DNA from: Ectocarpus siliculosus
Taxonomy: Eukaryota > Sar > Phaeophyceae > Ectocarpales > Ectocarpaceae
Direction of reading: 5' to 3'
Assembly (NCBI GenBank): GCA_000310025.1
Contig: FN649742.1
Location: forward strand, 1,080,066-1,144,065
Length of the DNA stretch: 64,000 nt
The notes below the pieces were generated by a model, which was given only the letters and a program-made list of their open reading frames with translations, was not told where the DNA came from and made no database searches. Both the position numbers and the translations under genes were made by a program. Positions within the stretch are counted from its first letter, which is position 1; each line of letters begins with the position of its first letter. Shown here piece after piece: positions 50,701 through 63,345 of the stretch.

Positions 50701-53700
50701 CAAGCACGCAAGTACGACCAAACAAAGGAGGCGTTATGGGTCGGTCTTTCCCGACAAAGCAGCCGTAGCAACGGGATGGTTGGAGGTCCCGAGACCTGCA
50801 AAAGACAACAAACCTCGGCCTTTGTTACCATCTTCTCCCGCACTGCCAACCCCACTACTTCGAATGACAAGCAAGAACACCAAAGTCGTTAGGAAAAAAA
50901 CGTGCACGACAGGACAAAGGAAAAGAAACAGACCAAGAGTGCGGTACAGTACAGTTCACACGACCGTATGTCATCGTAAGTCACACCGTGAGGTTACAGC
51001 CTGGTACAATTTTTTGTTCTTGTTTTTTTTTTGTATTGCTCTCTTTTTCTTTGTGCAGTATTTCCGGAAAATCAAGGCCACGAAAGGCTTTCGGCATGAC
51101 ATGGCTTCCATCGACGTCAGCCCCCCCCCCCCCCCCCCCCAAAAAACATTTTTATCCCCCCCCCCCCCAAAAAAAAAAAAAAAACCCCCCCCCCCCCCAA
51201 AAAAANNNNNNNNNNNNNNNNNNNNNNNNNNNNNNNNNNNNNNNNNNNNNNNNNNNNNNNNNNNNNNNNNNNNNNNNNNNNNNNNNNNNNNNNNNNNNNN
51301 NNNNNAGCACCCAAGTTGGCCCAAAAAAAGGGGGGGTTTGGGGTGGGTTTTTCCCAAAAAACCCGCGGTAGAAAGGGGAGGGTTGGGGGTCCCGAAACCT
51401 CAAAAAAAAAAAAAACCTCGCCCTTTGTTACCTTTTTTTCCCGCACCCCCAACCCCCTTTTTTGGAAAGACAAGCAAAAACCCCAAAGTGTTTGGGAAAA
51501 AAACGGCCCCCCCAGGCCAAAGGAAAAAAAACCGCCCAAGGGGGGGGTCCAGTCCCTTTCCCCCGCCCGTTTTTTTTTTAAAGTCCCCCCGGGGGGTTCC
51601 CCCCGGGAAAAATTTTTTGTTTTTGTTTTTTTTTTGTATACGCCTTTTTTTTTTTGGGCCCGTTTTTCCGGAAAAAAAAGGCCCCAAAAGGTTTTGGGCA
51701 TCACAGGGTTTCCCTGGGGGTCCCCCCCCCCCCCCCCCCCCCCAAATAACCATTTGGATCCCCCTCGCCGGCGAACGAAACAAACGACCCCCCTCCACAC
51801 CAAAAAACAAAAACGTGAACTCCCTACCGCGGCTTCCCCTTCGTCGCACCTGTCGGCGTGACCCACACACTCGGTCCAGCCGTCAGAGACTTGGATTTCC
51901 ATGTCCCAGCAGTCGGCGGCGTAGTGAGCCATCTCCGTCGAGAGGTGCTGTCGGAACCGCATGCGCTTAGGGTCCATCCCGATCTGCGGGAATAGCACCG
52001 CGTCGTGATGTGTTTGGAGGTTGAACTATTTAGTTGCTACATACGCTAAGACGATGGCTTCGAGCCAACGCTGTGACGGCTTTCGTGTGAGGACAACCAT
52101 GCCTTCTTCGACGACACCCTTCCAAAGCCACCGTTAGCGGTGCCCTCTCGGGTGTGGAGCAATCGACCTACTCTATAATAGCTACGAAAGGGAGGTGGGT
52201 CACCACAACAATCACGGCGCGCGCAAGAACAACACGGCCCACCATCTCCAAGAAGAGCTGTGTGCGGGTCATGAAGTACCCGAGCGTCTCGTTGTCGACC
52301 AGACCGTCCTTGACCGCCTGCCCGATCGTCATCTTGCTCGTCTTGCCGGTCCCAAGTTGGGCGTCCTGTGGACATCACCAACCAAGGCAACACAAAGCAC
52401 GCAAGCACAGCGGTACATACCACGTATTTTTTGAAACAGCAGTGCAAGCACACAACAGTACACAATAGCAACACCACATGTTTTCTGAGACAACGGTAGA
52501 AGCACGTGTCGAGGAGAGCGAGAGGTGCCAACGCTTTGGCGAGCACTTTACAGCAGCATGGTGGTATGTACCACAAACCGCTCGCCGATTTTCAAGCTGG
52601 AGTTCATCAACCGTCCAAACATTAAGATTCCCACTGTTCGATCTGCATGCAACGGTACCCTTTACTGACTACACACCGGCGGCGCGTGACCCGGCATGTG
52701 CCACGTCGTCTGCCACCGGCACGGTTATACCACGGTACGCTATGTATAGCTGCACTTCAGACGTCCGCGTCCACAAGACACACTTCTACCGTTCACGCTT
52801 CGCTATCGACAGTTACGTTTATCACACCACCAACGCACCTGCCCGAATAGCACGAGCTCCTTGTCCGCGATGGCAGCGAACTTGGGGTGCTTCTTGTCCT
52901 TGGGGTCAACGAAGTGCTCGATCTGTAAATGTAAAGCAAAAGAAAGTAATAAATTAGTATACTATTTAACACTTGACAAGTTGAAAAAATCGCGAGCAGG
53001 CGCGCGATGAGAAAGGAATGGCGAGCACCACAAGCATGACACGACACGACACGACACGCAACTATTTACGTATCGACAAAACGCCTCTTCTCTCTTACGT
53101 TACGAGCACCAACTCCCACCAGATGCAGAACGATACCGCAAAAAAAATAATCCCACAGGGGTGACTCGGATAAAAAAGGTAATAGTGCGCGAGAGACGTG
53201 TAGGCAGGGAAAAATGCAGCGCACGCGGGGCCGCCCCCCTGCGCGTTCGCAACTTCGCAGAAAAAGAACCAATACTTGTAGGCAGCTAACCATCCACTAC
53301 TCAGCCAGCACCCGCAACTGGAACGTGTAGCGACAACCCCCCCCCCGTAATCGCCACCACCCTCCGCACGACAACAACAGGCAGAGGGCGGATCTCTCTC
53401 TCATCGCCCTCCCTTCACAGACAACAGACGAACGAAATTTCTCCACGCGCTCAGTCTACTACCGTTGTAAAGCAGCAATGCCCGGCCGGCTCTTCGCTCG
53501 CTGCTTTGCTCCCCTACCCTGGTCTCACCTCTGCCATGCAGAACTCGCGAACTCGCAGGATTCCAGCACGGGGGGAGATCTCGTTAGGGAACCCCAGACC
53601 CCCTTTACCAGAAAATGTAAAAAATGAGGGGGGGGGGGGGCGAGGAGCGTCGCAACATGTGAAAATATGGACTGGACGAGGGGATGCATTGCGGTGTGAC

Positions 53701-54484
53701 CGAGAAATACTGTAATCGCTGAGAGGGGGGACCATCGTGTTACAGGGGGACACGAGGCGCGGGTGTTCCACAACAAACGTGTTGTGGTGCTTGTACAACC
53801 GTCGCGCACGACAGCACGCAAAGTTATGTATACTTGCGACAATACTCACAAAACCAGGCAATGATTATCAACAACCAAGAACAAAACGCACGAACAAAGA
53901 GAAACCAACCAACAGTTTGGTGCCGAAATACAAAGTAACACCCCCTCGAGGTGCAAAAGAGAGTTGCTGCACACCTCTCACCTGCCATAAACAACTTCCA
54001 ATATTGGTACCAATCCCCAGCTTGCTTAGTAAATGACAAACATTCACGAAATTTCCAATCCCCGCATCCATCCGCATTTCACCATAATAGCAACTCACAC
54101 TAACACATCTCGACTCAGCCAAGGGGGTAGACATTATACCACTAACGTTCAACCACCAACCCACAAAACTCAGTAGCCTTGACGAGGACATGTATTAAGC
54201 TTGGTTGTAGTAGGGGGTGCGGGCTACGGATGGTAGGGTTAGGGATAGGGATAGGGGATACGAACCCCCCCTCTCTATATCATAAGTACATTAACAATAA
54301 AATCGTCGCGAATGCGGTCCCTGCAACTACACCTGAGCGGCGGCGAAGGGCATCCTCTGGGCGTTGTAGTCCAGCAGTCGGCGGAAGTTAACGAAGAGAC
54401 CCTGCGCAGTCTCGGGGCGGAAGAATCCCACCTGCGTGCCCTCCGGCCCGATCGTAGTCTACGTGTCGTCGTTTCAAAAGGAAG

Positions 54485-54525
<41 letters not shown>

Positions 54526-57500
54526 GAGTGGATACGAGCGGGTTAGGGTAGACTTCCAAGGGTCAAGGGTGGAGGCAAGCAGAAGACGGGGTCAGTCCAG
54601 TAGAAGAAATAGGAGAGTGTGCATAGGATGTAGAGAGCAGCAGAAACAGGAGCATGGCAGAGTAGGGCAGGGTGGTAACGGAAGACAGGGCACCAAGGTA
54701 GATACACGAATCTGGTCGTCATTTTGATCGACAAAAGAAGGAGGATTCCACTTCGTAAGAAAGGGAATTACACTCTTGAGTCTTACGCAGGCAACACCAA
54801 TACCCTAGTTTTGGGCGTCCGCCAAACCTGCAGTAGAGAAGAGCGGAGTGCATACGCCCAAGACTGAACCATTTCTCAAGTCCCGGCAAAACGATTTCAA
54901 ACGCACGCTGCCTACATCCCGACCAAGATATGAAACCCTTCGTGGATCTGTCGTCGGTGTTACAACACGCAAATATATGAACCACGGTATCTACCTCCCG
55001 TGATGACAGGAAAACGCTTGTAGCAACAGGGGAGAGGGGGGGGGCACGATGGGTGCAATGGCGGTGACAATGGTAATAGTTTGTGTTGAGGTCGTGTGGT
55101 CAAGAGGGGGGGCGCTCTTGCAGACGTGCGCAACAACACTTATACCTTGGATCGTGCGATGGAAAGGGAGAGGGCGTGCTGCAGAAGAGACAAAATACCA
55201 AGGCTTTTTCCTGTGACTGCAGAGTACTGCTGAACGAATGTGCTCGCGTGAGAAACAAGGCTCGAAGGGCCCGCCGCACGAAACGGTGTCCAAGCGAGAA
55301 CGCCTTCCAACCAAGTGTTCAAAACCTAGCGCAACCGAACGGCTTACCTTAAACATGAGGTTGAAGGGAAAGGGCTTGGTCAGGTCGTTCTTCTGCGGAG
55401 ACTTGGCACCGTACTTGTCCAGCACCTCGCCGAGCTCTTCCGCGCTGTACGCGTCCGCCATCCTCTGCACACGAAGGTGTTCCTCACGCTCCGCCTGGTG
55501 CAACGCAATGCAATGCAATGTAATGCAACGCAACGCAAAGCACTGTAGGTGACACAGGGGTTTGCATGATACACGGTACTCGCGCGAACAGACAACATTC
55601 GTCCATCTTCTTCTGACATGCACCCCACATCGGTCCATTATTCTCGCGCTAGGTTACTGGTCCACTCGGCCGGTCTATCCGCCGATCTCGTTGTGTTCAC
55701 TTACTGGTAAGTACTTCTAGGCAACGGTATCTGGCGTACCGTGGGCATAGCGGGACTTTCAGCGAGGAGCTTGTCGATGATGTCCTCCAAGAGCTTGTCA
55801 GCACGAAGCGACTCTCCGGTCTCGGTGTCCTTCACCATCAGGTCCGTGAATCTGTCCACGTGCCCTGCACCAGCAGTTTGCATATATAGCATTCGCAAGC
55901 AGCGCGCGCACCGCAATGGGTTAGCTGCAATGCAACCAATGTTGTCTGTAAAAACAGAAAAGTCACAAGGAATTGAACACTGGTGATACAGCAGGATCCC
56001 CCCCCCACCGTCGGTTAGTTCCATTTCAACCAACGTCGTCTGTAAAAATCAGAAAATTCACAAGTAACCGGTGATACCCCCCCTCCCGCCCCCCGCCCCC
56101 CCAATGATACCACTGTGTTAAGATTCCCGTACCGGACGTCTGCAGCACGTTCTCGGGGGTGAGGTTGGTACACTCCATCTCCAGCATGCCCTCCGCCAGA
56201 ATGAAGTGCTGCTTCCAGAGGGACACGATGTTCCCCTTGAGGCCGCACCCGGGAGGGCCGAGGTCGTAAAGACCGGACACGCCTCCGTGGATCTCGAACG
56301 ACGGAACCACGAACATGCGCCGGATCACCAAATCGTCCATGGCTTTTTTTTTTTTTTTCGCGGAAAAAAGAGAGGCAGGCACCGGGGGGGGGGGGAGACA
56401 CCGATTAGAACAGAACAGTCCTTCGGATATATAGGCACGAAAATCAACTTAACAAGTTTGACGATCTCAATCGAAAACGAGACAACGATTGGCACCATCG
56501 AGGATGGATACTGCTGTAAACGAGGCGAACTGTGTGAAATCATGCGTCCCCGCGGTCTGTTGGTGTTCCTGAAGAACATTCGCTTCCGACCTCGAACCTC
56601 ATGTGCAGGTTACACTCGATGAAAACGACAGTAGAGGAGTAAAATGCAAACGCAAACGACTTCATGGGAAAAGAAGAACGAGGATAAGACTCACAGGCAA
56701 TCGGCATAGTGGAACAAGCCGAAAAGCATCGCCGCTACGCGCGGGACAAGAAAGCCTCACCCTTAACCTTTACACGGTCGAATGTTACCACCAAAACGCC
56801 GTAACAAACGCCAAAAAGACGACCAGCACAACAAATACAGCGAAACACCACCACCCTGCACCAAGATCAACAACAGACGCCACGCCGTACGGACAAGGCC
56901 ACTAACCTTTCCCGTCAAAGGTGCTCGTTGCCTCGACAGCAGCCGTCGCCTTTGCCAGGCTGGCCTTCAACCCTTGCAGCTTTCCGACTTCCGCTTGGAT
57001 AGCTTCCGCCGCCGCTCCATCCTGTCCGTGATCGTCATCATGCCAGGCGCAAGGTGGAAGACCATACAGTATACAGTACAACGAAAACAACGGGGTGAAC
57101 AACAACGACAACGCTGTCGTCACCAACAGCAGTAAGAACTGCCACCCTAACCCTTGTTACTATCCGCGGGAACACCCTAAAAATACTGAGTACGGAAAAA
57201 CAGCAATGTACTGACATTCCATGCTGTGGGCAAAGGTGAGCAAACCAGCAGTCGAGGGTCAACATTAGATGTACTTGGACCTCGCTCTGAAAAACACCAA
57301 TGCTGACTGTCTGGAGGGAGGGATAACACCATCCCATCGTCAGTGTGGGCACTGCGGTACAGAAGGGCTGCGCAAAGATTGCTGGCGATATACGAAGTAG
57401 GTTGTACACGGCCCGCGCATATGAAGCATGGACGCGTGCGCGGATCGCCCACTCTACAATCAGTCTCGCCGCAGGGAATCAACACGTAAAATTTCGCGCT

Positions 57501-58726
57501 CCCCTGCCGCACATGTGACCACCGCAAAGGCTGAAAGAACACAGATCCAATCGACTTCGTACATATCGACATGCAGTGCAGCAGATTCGTCTACATCCAT
57601 GGATGATGTGCAAACAACAGCGCGTGTTCAATTGGGAACACATGCCAAATATATTTCACCGAGAGACAGGGAGGCTGACCTCGTTTCGTTCATCCTTGAC
57701 GTGCGAGAATTTACGTCTGTACATACATACCTTCTTCATCTGCCTGACCAGCGATCCCTGCTTGGTTACCGCCGCGGCCAGCCCGTCGGCATCCATATCC
57801 TCAGGAACATGCAAAGCCTGAACCAGATCAACACGATCAGGTTAGAGAATGTCGAGCTTGGCCAAACGCCGTTTGGGGCGGGCACCATGCATAGGCGGGA
57901 CACGGCATGGCCAAGCTCGCCGATTGGGCATTCTTCTCGCCCCATTGAGCCAACAATGCAGCAGTGTTACAGTAGTTAACACGTGTTCCGAGTATCGTCG
58001 ACCCGATGCCCTATGCCACAAGCTACTTTGTACACTGAAGAGAGAAGGGGTACGCCGCGTGCACCTTCGTGCGAGCTGTTTTTGTTCCGACTCCCCTGTT
58101 TCGTCACAACTGCCGTCAGTGGGCATAAGTGTGTCAACTGCGGAAGAGAAACCGCGGACACCTTCTAGAGAGTGCCGGCGTTCTGCCACAATACAACGAA
58201 TAGGACAGGTGCCGTCTTATCTGTAGTTCTGCTGCTCTCCAAAGATACCACCCCAACATTGCACAATATGTCTTCCTGCTTCCTTTTTCCTCGCAAGCAA
58301 GCGATTGAACCGCAAAGACCTACAGTAAGCGCTTGGCTGTGGGCGCATATATCAGTATCTCGTATCTCGCACAGAGTGTGCGGTGTGCGGGGCAATCGCA
58401 GCCGCACACCACCGAGAAAAGAGGAACGGATAAGATTGCAACTGCGAAAGCGACCGTGGAGATACCATCACCAACCTCGACCAGATTGCGCCAGCCAATA
58501 GCCTCACCCTGTCGGTGTCCTTGGAAGCCATCTCTGTCGTCTGCGCCCACGCTTTCTTGTGCTGAACGGCGCCCTTCTTGCTACCTTTGGCACGCGAACC
58601 TGCTGAAGTACTAGCAGCGGTTGTCGATTTCTCGAAAGCCGGCCACTGGACGGCTGAAGAGCTCCCCACTGCACCGTACACGTAAAACCGGGATGTCTTC
58701 TGCACCTCTACTAGGGCCTTATCCAT
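47745..58726 (-). CDS. GARS: Glycyl-tRNA synthetase, eukaryotic type, with WHEP domain (lesions in exons 7-8)
   Basis: Sixteen exons on the minus strand: 58726-58508, 57817-57731, 57021-56907, 56342-56133, 55864-55740, 55464-55348, 54459-54333, 53602-53529, 52922-52839, 52365-52243, 51983-51850, 50367-50217, 49751-49553, 49005-48792, 48443-48230, 47915-47745; about 787 aa. It charges tRNA-Gly. A WHEP domain ([13 protein letters not shown]) precedes the class II core: [40 protein letters not shown] and VIEPSFGIGRIL (motif 3). The anticodon-binding domain follows ([12 protein letters not shown]). Phases close everywhere except exons 7 and 8. Exon 7 has one extra base after the codons for GTQVGFF, exon 8 lacks one base at its start, and the motif-2 Arg of FRNE reads Pro. 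Exon 8's true start is therefore uncertain. Other exons look intact, so local sequence error is likely, but pseudogenisation cannot be excluded. Confidence 0.9.
49091..49148. repeat. 29-bp tandem duplication in GlyRS intron 13
   Basis: CGGCTGACCGATGAAAAGAT is repeated 29 bases later with one change; two copies, 49091-49119 and 49120-49148. Confidence 0.9.
49206..49239. repeat. GA microsatellite in GlyRS intron 13
   Basis: A simple GA run with short interruptions. The apparent long open frames around it, on either strand, are low complexity. Confidence 0.85.
49837..49880. repeat. 22-bp perfect tandem duplication in GlyRS intron 12
   Basis: GTGCGGCTGACGATTGCGAT plus two bases occurs twice in direct succession, 49837-49858 and 49859-49880. 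Confidence 0.9.
51206..51305. other. Assembly gap (100 N) in GlyRS intron 11
   Basis: Exactly 100 N, the usual placeholder for a gap of unknown size. It lies between exons 11 and 12, so no coding sequence is lost. The sequence on its right is a smeared copy of the sequence on its left (see findings). Confidence 0.97.
51306..51740. repeat. Low-quality duplicate of 50702-51137
   Basis: The same word order is seen left and right, for example CCTTTGTTACC, GACAAGCA, TTTGTTCTTG-like and TTTCCGG. On the right, mixed bases have collapsed into runs of A, C, G or T. This is the appearance of a poor-quality read end, not of a biological repeat. Confidence 0.9.
54486..54520. repeat. GA microsatellite beside GlyRS exon 7
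   Basis: About 17 GA units, starting some 26 bases from the exon 7 acceptor. Read on the coding strand it is a CT tract, part of the acceptor's pyrimidine region. Confidence 0.85.
55498..55541. repeat. Pentanucleotide array in GlyRS intron 5
   Basis: About eight imperfect AATGC/AACGC units in a row. Related short pentamer arrays occur at 44850-44872 (AAGTC) and 53036-53058 (ACGAC). Confidence 0.8.
57853..57919. repeat. 12-bp inverted repeat in GlyRS intron 1
   Basis: CGAGCTTGGCCA at 57853-57864 pairs exactly with 57908-57919 across a 43-base loop. It sits beside the exon 2 acceptor. Confidence 0.7.
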
Positions 58727-59906
58727 GCAGATGCAGTGAGACACGCCAAAGGGATAGCCAGAGGTGCCAAGCAAGTGAAGTGTGGGTTTGCGCGTTTCCG
58801 CGGCCTTCCCGCAACTTCCCGAAGCTGGGGGATCTGCAGACGAGAATGCTTCGGGAGTTATACATACGCACGCCTTGTGTGGTTTTCGGACCCGGGGACA
58901 CCCATCCTACACTGGGCTACACTCACCGCACTCACACGTTGGTTAGAGCCCTGGGTGCGGGGCGGCCCTACAGCAGTGCGGATCCAACCAACCGACCGAA
59001 TAGATCACAGAGACTGGCTTAGCTTACCGTCTGGGCTGGGTCTCGTACCTTACGGAGACGTCAGCGTCCTTGTGTGCCCTACGTACAAATGCTAGATGTA
59101 GGTTGAGCACAAAAGATATACCACAACCTTTGCTGCAATATGTCCCAGAAATCGAGAAGTACACCTCGCAGGGGGAAGGGTGGGACAACAAAACAAAAAC
59201 GAAAAATGAAAAAAGCTCCTGTGTGACCTTCCTGTGTGACCCCGACTGATACGTCAGGTTTAGACTATACGCCGAGAGGCCTGAAACCCAGCGCCACAAT
59301 AGACGGAACGGACACACACACACCACACACCATTGACGCCCCCTCACGGGTCCCAGTTCACAGCATTTAGAAGTTTTTCCTTTTTTCAATCGCACTGAGA
59401 CTGACGTCTTCTCATTGGTCGCCGGTTAGCGCGTTGAATGCAAACATTAAAGGCACACACACCGACAATTGGCCTGCTTCTACAGTACCATCGGTGATGC
59501 TCAACCCTGAATCCCGCAGGTACATCGTAGATACGACGTGCAAAGTTTTGGTCGGATGAGTTCGGAGTACCCCAGGCGAGTTTACGAGGAGAAACGTTCT
59601 CCATGTGGCAGACAGCTAGGCTACACCACAAGGTTTTGCGGGCTGTTGGCAGTTACCAGGCTTTCAGTGTCAACCGCGCCTACGACTCATAGTCTACACT
59701 GACACACGTGTGACATGCTTAGATACTGTAAGGATTCACCCAAGATCGCCCAGCAAAAATGCGGTGAAAACTGTCCGTCGACTTTTCTCAGGAGCAAAGC
59801 AACTCATGACTGGCCAGCTGTAAGAATGCTACAATCCTCCTCCCTTGCAATGATATGTAGAATGCGCTATCGAGCAGTAGACTCTTGGATTTCGCTCCAC
59901 CACACT
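58727..59906. other. Intergenic region, PRMT7 3' end to GlyRS start
   Basis: About 1.2 kb. The right part is the PRMT7 3' flank and the left part the GlyRS promoter. No gene or clear promoter element is recognised. Confidence 0.5.
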
Positions 59907-62900
59907 CTACGGCTCCACTACCTCAAAGCTCATGCACCCGCCCTCTACATCGAAACGCCCGGACACTGTCAACGAAGCAGCAGCAGCAGCAGCAGCAGCA
60001 TCGCCACCGTTGATGTCGAGCGGTTTCGACAAAAATCTCAGCATCTGCTTCTCGTGAACACCCCCTCTCCGCCCGGCACCCCCGTCACCCGCCCCCCCAT
60101 GGAACAATCCCCCGTAGGTGCTCCAACGCGAAGTCTCATTGAGCTGGTAATCGACCCAGATAGCTACGGCGTGCACAGTCCCAGACGACGAGGGCGATAT
60201 TGTTACCGTAGACTCGACGTCCGTCGGCAGAGAAGTGTAGTCGAATGATAGCAGGTCTTGCGCATCCGTAAGCAGTCTGGCAAGGCGAGGTAGCGGTTTC
60301 AAAAAAATACAGGAACGTTGGGAGATGCGCGCCGAAAGATGAGGGTGACTGACGCAGGGGAAGCATCGATGCCGCTTTACGAAAACGCCTCTTTCAAAGC
60401 ACAACCAGCGCCCTGCACATCCCCAAAAAAAAGGTGCCCCACACTCGCCGCCGCACCTGTGCTTGTACGCCCTGAGAGGGTACGGGTACAAAAGCTCGTG
60501 CCACCTGGGGCGGACACGCTCGTCGTACGGCGCGTGGTCGAAGCCCAGCACGGACCCAACGGGACCGTGGCTGAGAGAGAGGTCGGCGAGCTCGACGCCA
60601 GCTACGCAGACGATCGCTCTCATCGGCAGAACCCTGCCGTGTTCAGGAAGTAAATACTCGAGGAAATAAGCTCCACGACAGCGTTCGTTGTGTCAGACAG
60701 ATAAAAGGAGGTACAAGGAGAGATGAAACTCAATTGGCAGCAGGCATCACGAACTCGCGTGTTACAGATTGGATGGGGAGCGCCCCCGCCAATCTATGTC
60801 CAAATGCGGGGCAGGATGACAAACAAGAACAGGCCAAGAAACAGCAGGGCAACAGTAGCGCATCACTGCCAAAAAAACACAAACTCTCTCTCCCATAGTA
60901 CCACGTGGCCTTGAGAAGAGGCAGGAGAACGGACTGCTGTGTGGAGTTTCGCATGGTTGCAAGCACATATACGGCACGTCTGAACGGACTTACCGTTTCA
61001 TGCGTGTCACCATTCTGCAAGAAAAAAACAGAAAATTACTACTTCATTGAATATCTCGCAGTTCTTCGGAAGGGGTGTTGTTGACGGAATAGTGCTCTCC
61101 TTTCCTCACCTAGCATCCGGCTTGAGCGCAGGGTTGAAGACTCGTCGAAGGTACCAGAAGTTCATCGCCTCATACAGCACCAGGGATTGCATCTGCGTAC
61201 AATACCGACCGTGTGGCGGCAGTTGATCCCCCGCATAGACACCCCGGGCAAACAGAGGGCAAACAAAACGACCCCAAGACACAGCTACGGTCCCTGCTGA
61301 GTAAGGACACGGGGTCAAGTTACCCGGGTCCGCCACGGCCTGTTGACTCAGGTAATGCTGCATGCAAAGGAACGGGAAGAATGTGATGATGCTGTCTGTG
61401 TCCACTGACGAAGCATCGAACTGGGACCATCAAAACCTCACCGCCACCGTCAAGAAGTAAGGAATGCCACTGATACTCTTGCGCGCGGGATCGCGCAGCG
61501 TAGGCTTATATTTAGGCCACCACTGACAACGGAAGGCTGGGTTGTTGCGTTTTCTACGCAAAATGTCGTTTTCGTGTTCGTTTTCTACGAAAGGGGTCCA
61601 CCAGGTGTACCGAACGGCTGATACATGCACAACGCCAGGGCCACGGCAGCATCAACAACACCACCAACACGACAGTATCCGTCCAGAAATAGGCAACGAC
61701 AGCAGCGGGTACCGGGGTAGGTGTACAAATAGGCGCGTGTCTGCGTGTAACCTCAATGTCGACGCCGCTCGGGCAAAGCCCCTACAGTGATTCGCTCCGT
61801 GCTTTGGATACCGCTCTGCGTCAACGGTTGCTGACGACTGCAAAGATAGCTGCAGCAACGGCGGTCCACTGACTTCACTCCACGACACCCTTCACCTACC
61901 CTACCCGGTAGTAGAACGGCTCCCCTACGAGGGCATCGCACAGCAGGTGTTCCTGTTGCCCCTCGCCCGCGGCCTCCTCCCCACCGTCGTCATCTCCTCC
62001 TTTCCCGATCACCCCCCTCAGAAAAGGCCACTCGTCCGCCGCCTCGAGCAGGTGCATCTGCTCCAGGTCGTTGTTTCGAGCTACCTATCGGTTGTGCCCC
62101 GGCATAGAGACACGGGCATAGGTGTGCATGGAAGACGGGAAAGATAGCTGCTCGTACGATTGCACTTGTCTCGACCAAGGACTTCCTACGTGATTGCGTC
62201 TTCGCCGTTTCTACGATAGGGAGCTTCTTCTCCTTGGTCTCGCTACACAACGCGAGACTGTCGTGTCCTTTGCGGGTCCAACCCAATCACAGCCTTCTCG
62301 CGCCGCAACACCTCCGCCCCTCACCAAACCAATGGTCCAATCAACAGCAGATCCGTAGCTTGCAAGGACAAAACAAGATGGAACTCCACACGATGCTGTT
62401 CCTACCTGTCCGACCAAGAGGTGCGACCACTCCGCGGGCTCGTACGAAACCGCCGCTCCCGCGCCCTCTCCCACCGCCAAGAACGCGCAGGCGGCCCCGT
62501 CGCCAATGTCCAGCACCGTGCCAGGCCCCCCCGGGAGGCCCCGGAGCAGCTCGGCCACCGCCAGCCGGTACGCCTCCCGCCTGTGCTCGTCCGTGAGCAT
62601 GCCGATGCGCTCGGGGTTGCAGAGCACGTGCCAGCCACACCCGCACGGCTCTGGGTCCCACTCCTTCTCCATGCGGTACCCGTCTGCGTCGACATCTCGC
62701 GTGGCCCTGGTCCCGTTGGTGGTGGCGAGGGTACGGCTCGGGCCTTCCTCTGCGGTTCCCGGAGAACGGTCGCGCTTCAGGGTTGCAGCCTTGGTAGGAA
62801 CGTCTGGGAGCGGTGGAGAGGTGACAGTCAGGGTCTTCGGGGGGCGTACTCATTTGTTGCTTGCCGTAGTCATTTGACCATTGACCACGCGTCCCTTTCG

Positions 62901-63345
62901 AGACGGAGCACCGTTCCTACACCTACTAGAGACACCACCAACATTTGGGAGCTCTTTACGTTTCTGGTCTTCGGGGGGGGGGGGGTTATTCACCGGATAG
63001 TTCTGCCCGTGAGCGAACCGATGTACTTGAGCGGCACCGCTGCAGCAGGGTATCAAGCGAATATGGGGGAGTCGAAATATTGCTGCTCGAAACACGCAAC
63101 AGGCTCAAGACGCACCTGCAACTTCATTGGTGCCTTCAATAGCCGCTGTTTTTTCCACCTTCTCCTGTTGCTGCTGCTGTTGCTGCTGCTCGGGTTCTTT
63201 TTCAACCGCTAGCACCTCAAACATGATATTCAGTTCCGAGTGGGTGACTTTCATGCGGACCAAGTCCCCCGCGCGAACCTCAACACGGTTACATATCGGG
63301 AAGTACGAGGGTGTCCAATGGTCTTGCCAATTCTCCGCCCCTGGC
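59907..63345 (-). CDS. PRMT7: PRMT7-type protein arginine methyltransferase, C-terminal half (partial)
   Basis: Seven exons on the minus strand: 63345-63116, 62803-62406, 62084-61905, 61192-61110, 61014-60994, 60633-60457, 60276-59907. Phases close and the first exon enters in phase 2, so the gene continues beyond 64000. Human PRMT7 has two tandem methyltransferase modules and monomethylates arginine. What is seen here matches the end of module 1 (NWQDHWTPSYFP) and all of module 2: CGCGWHVLCNPERIGML, GTVLDIGDGAACAFLAVG, LVGEPFYYR, YEAMNFWYLRRVF, GFDHAPYDE, PRWHELLYPYPL, VAIWVDYQLN and GGCMSFEVVEP. Exon 61014-60994 is only 21 bases. There is a poly-Gln run in the first exon and a poly-Ala run near the C-terminus. 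Module 1, with the active site, is outside the window, so activity cannot be judged. Confidence 0.85.

Noticed and set aside
51117-51998. Long Gly/Phe-rich and Pro-rich open frames around the gap
   Set aside because: They come from artificial homopolymer runs and the N stretch, apart from the true exon at 51983-51850.
54225-54265. Telomere-like TAGGGTTAGGGATAGGG in a GlyRS intron
   Set aside because: Too short and irregular to call an interstitial telomere array.
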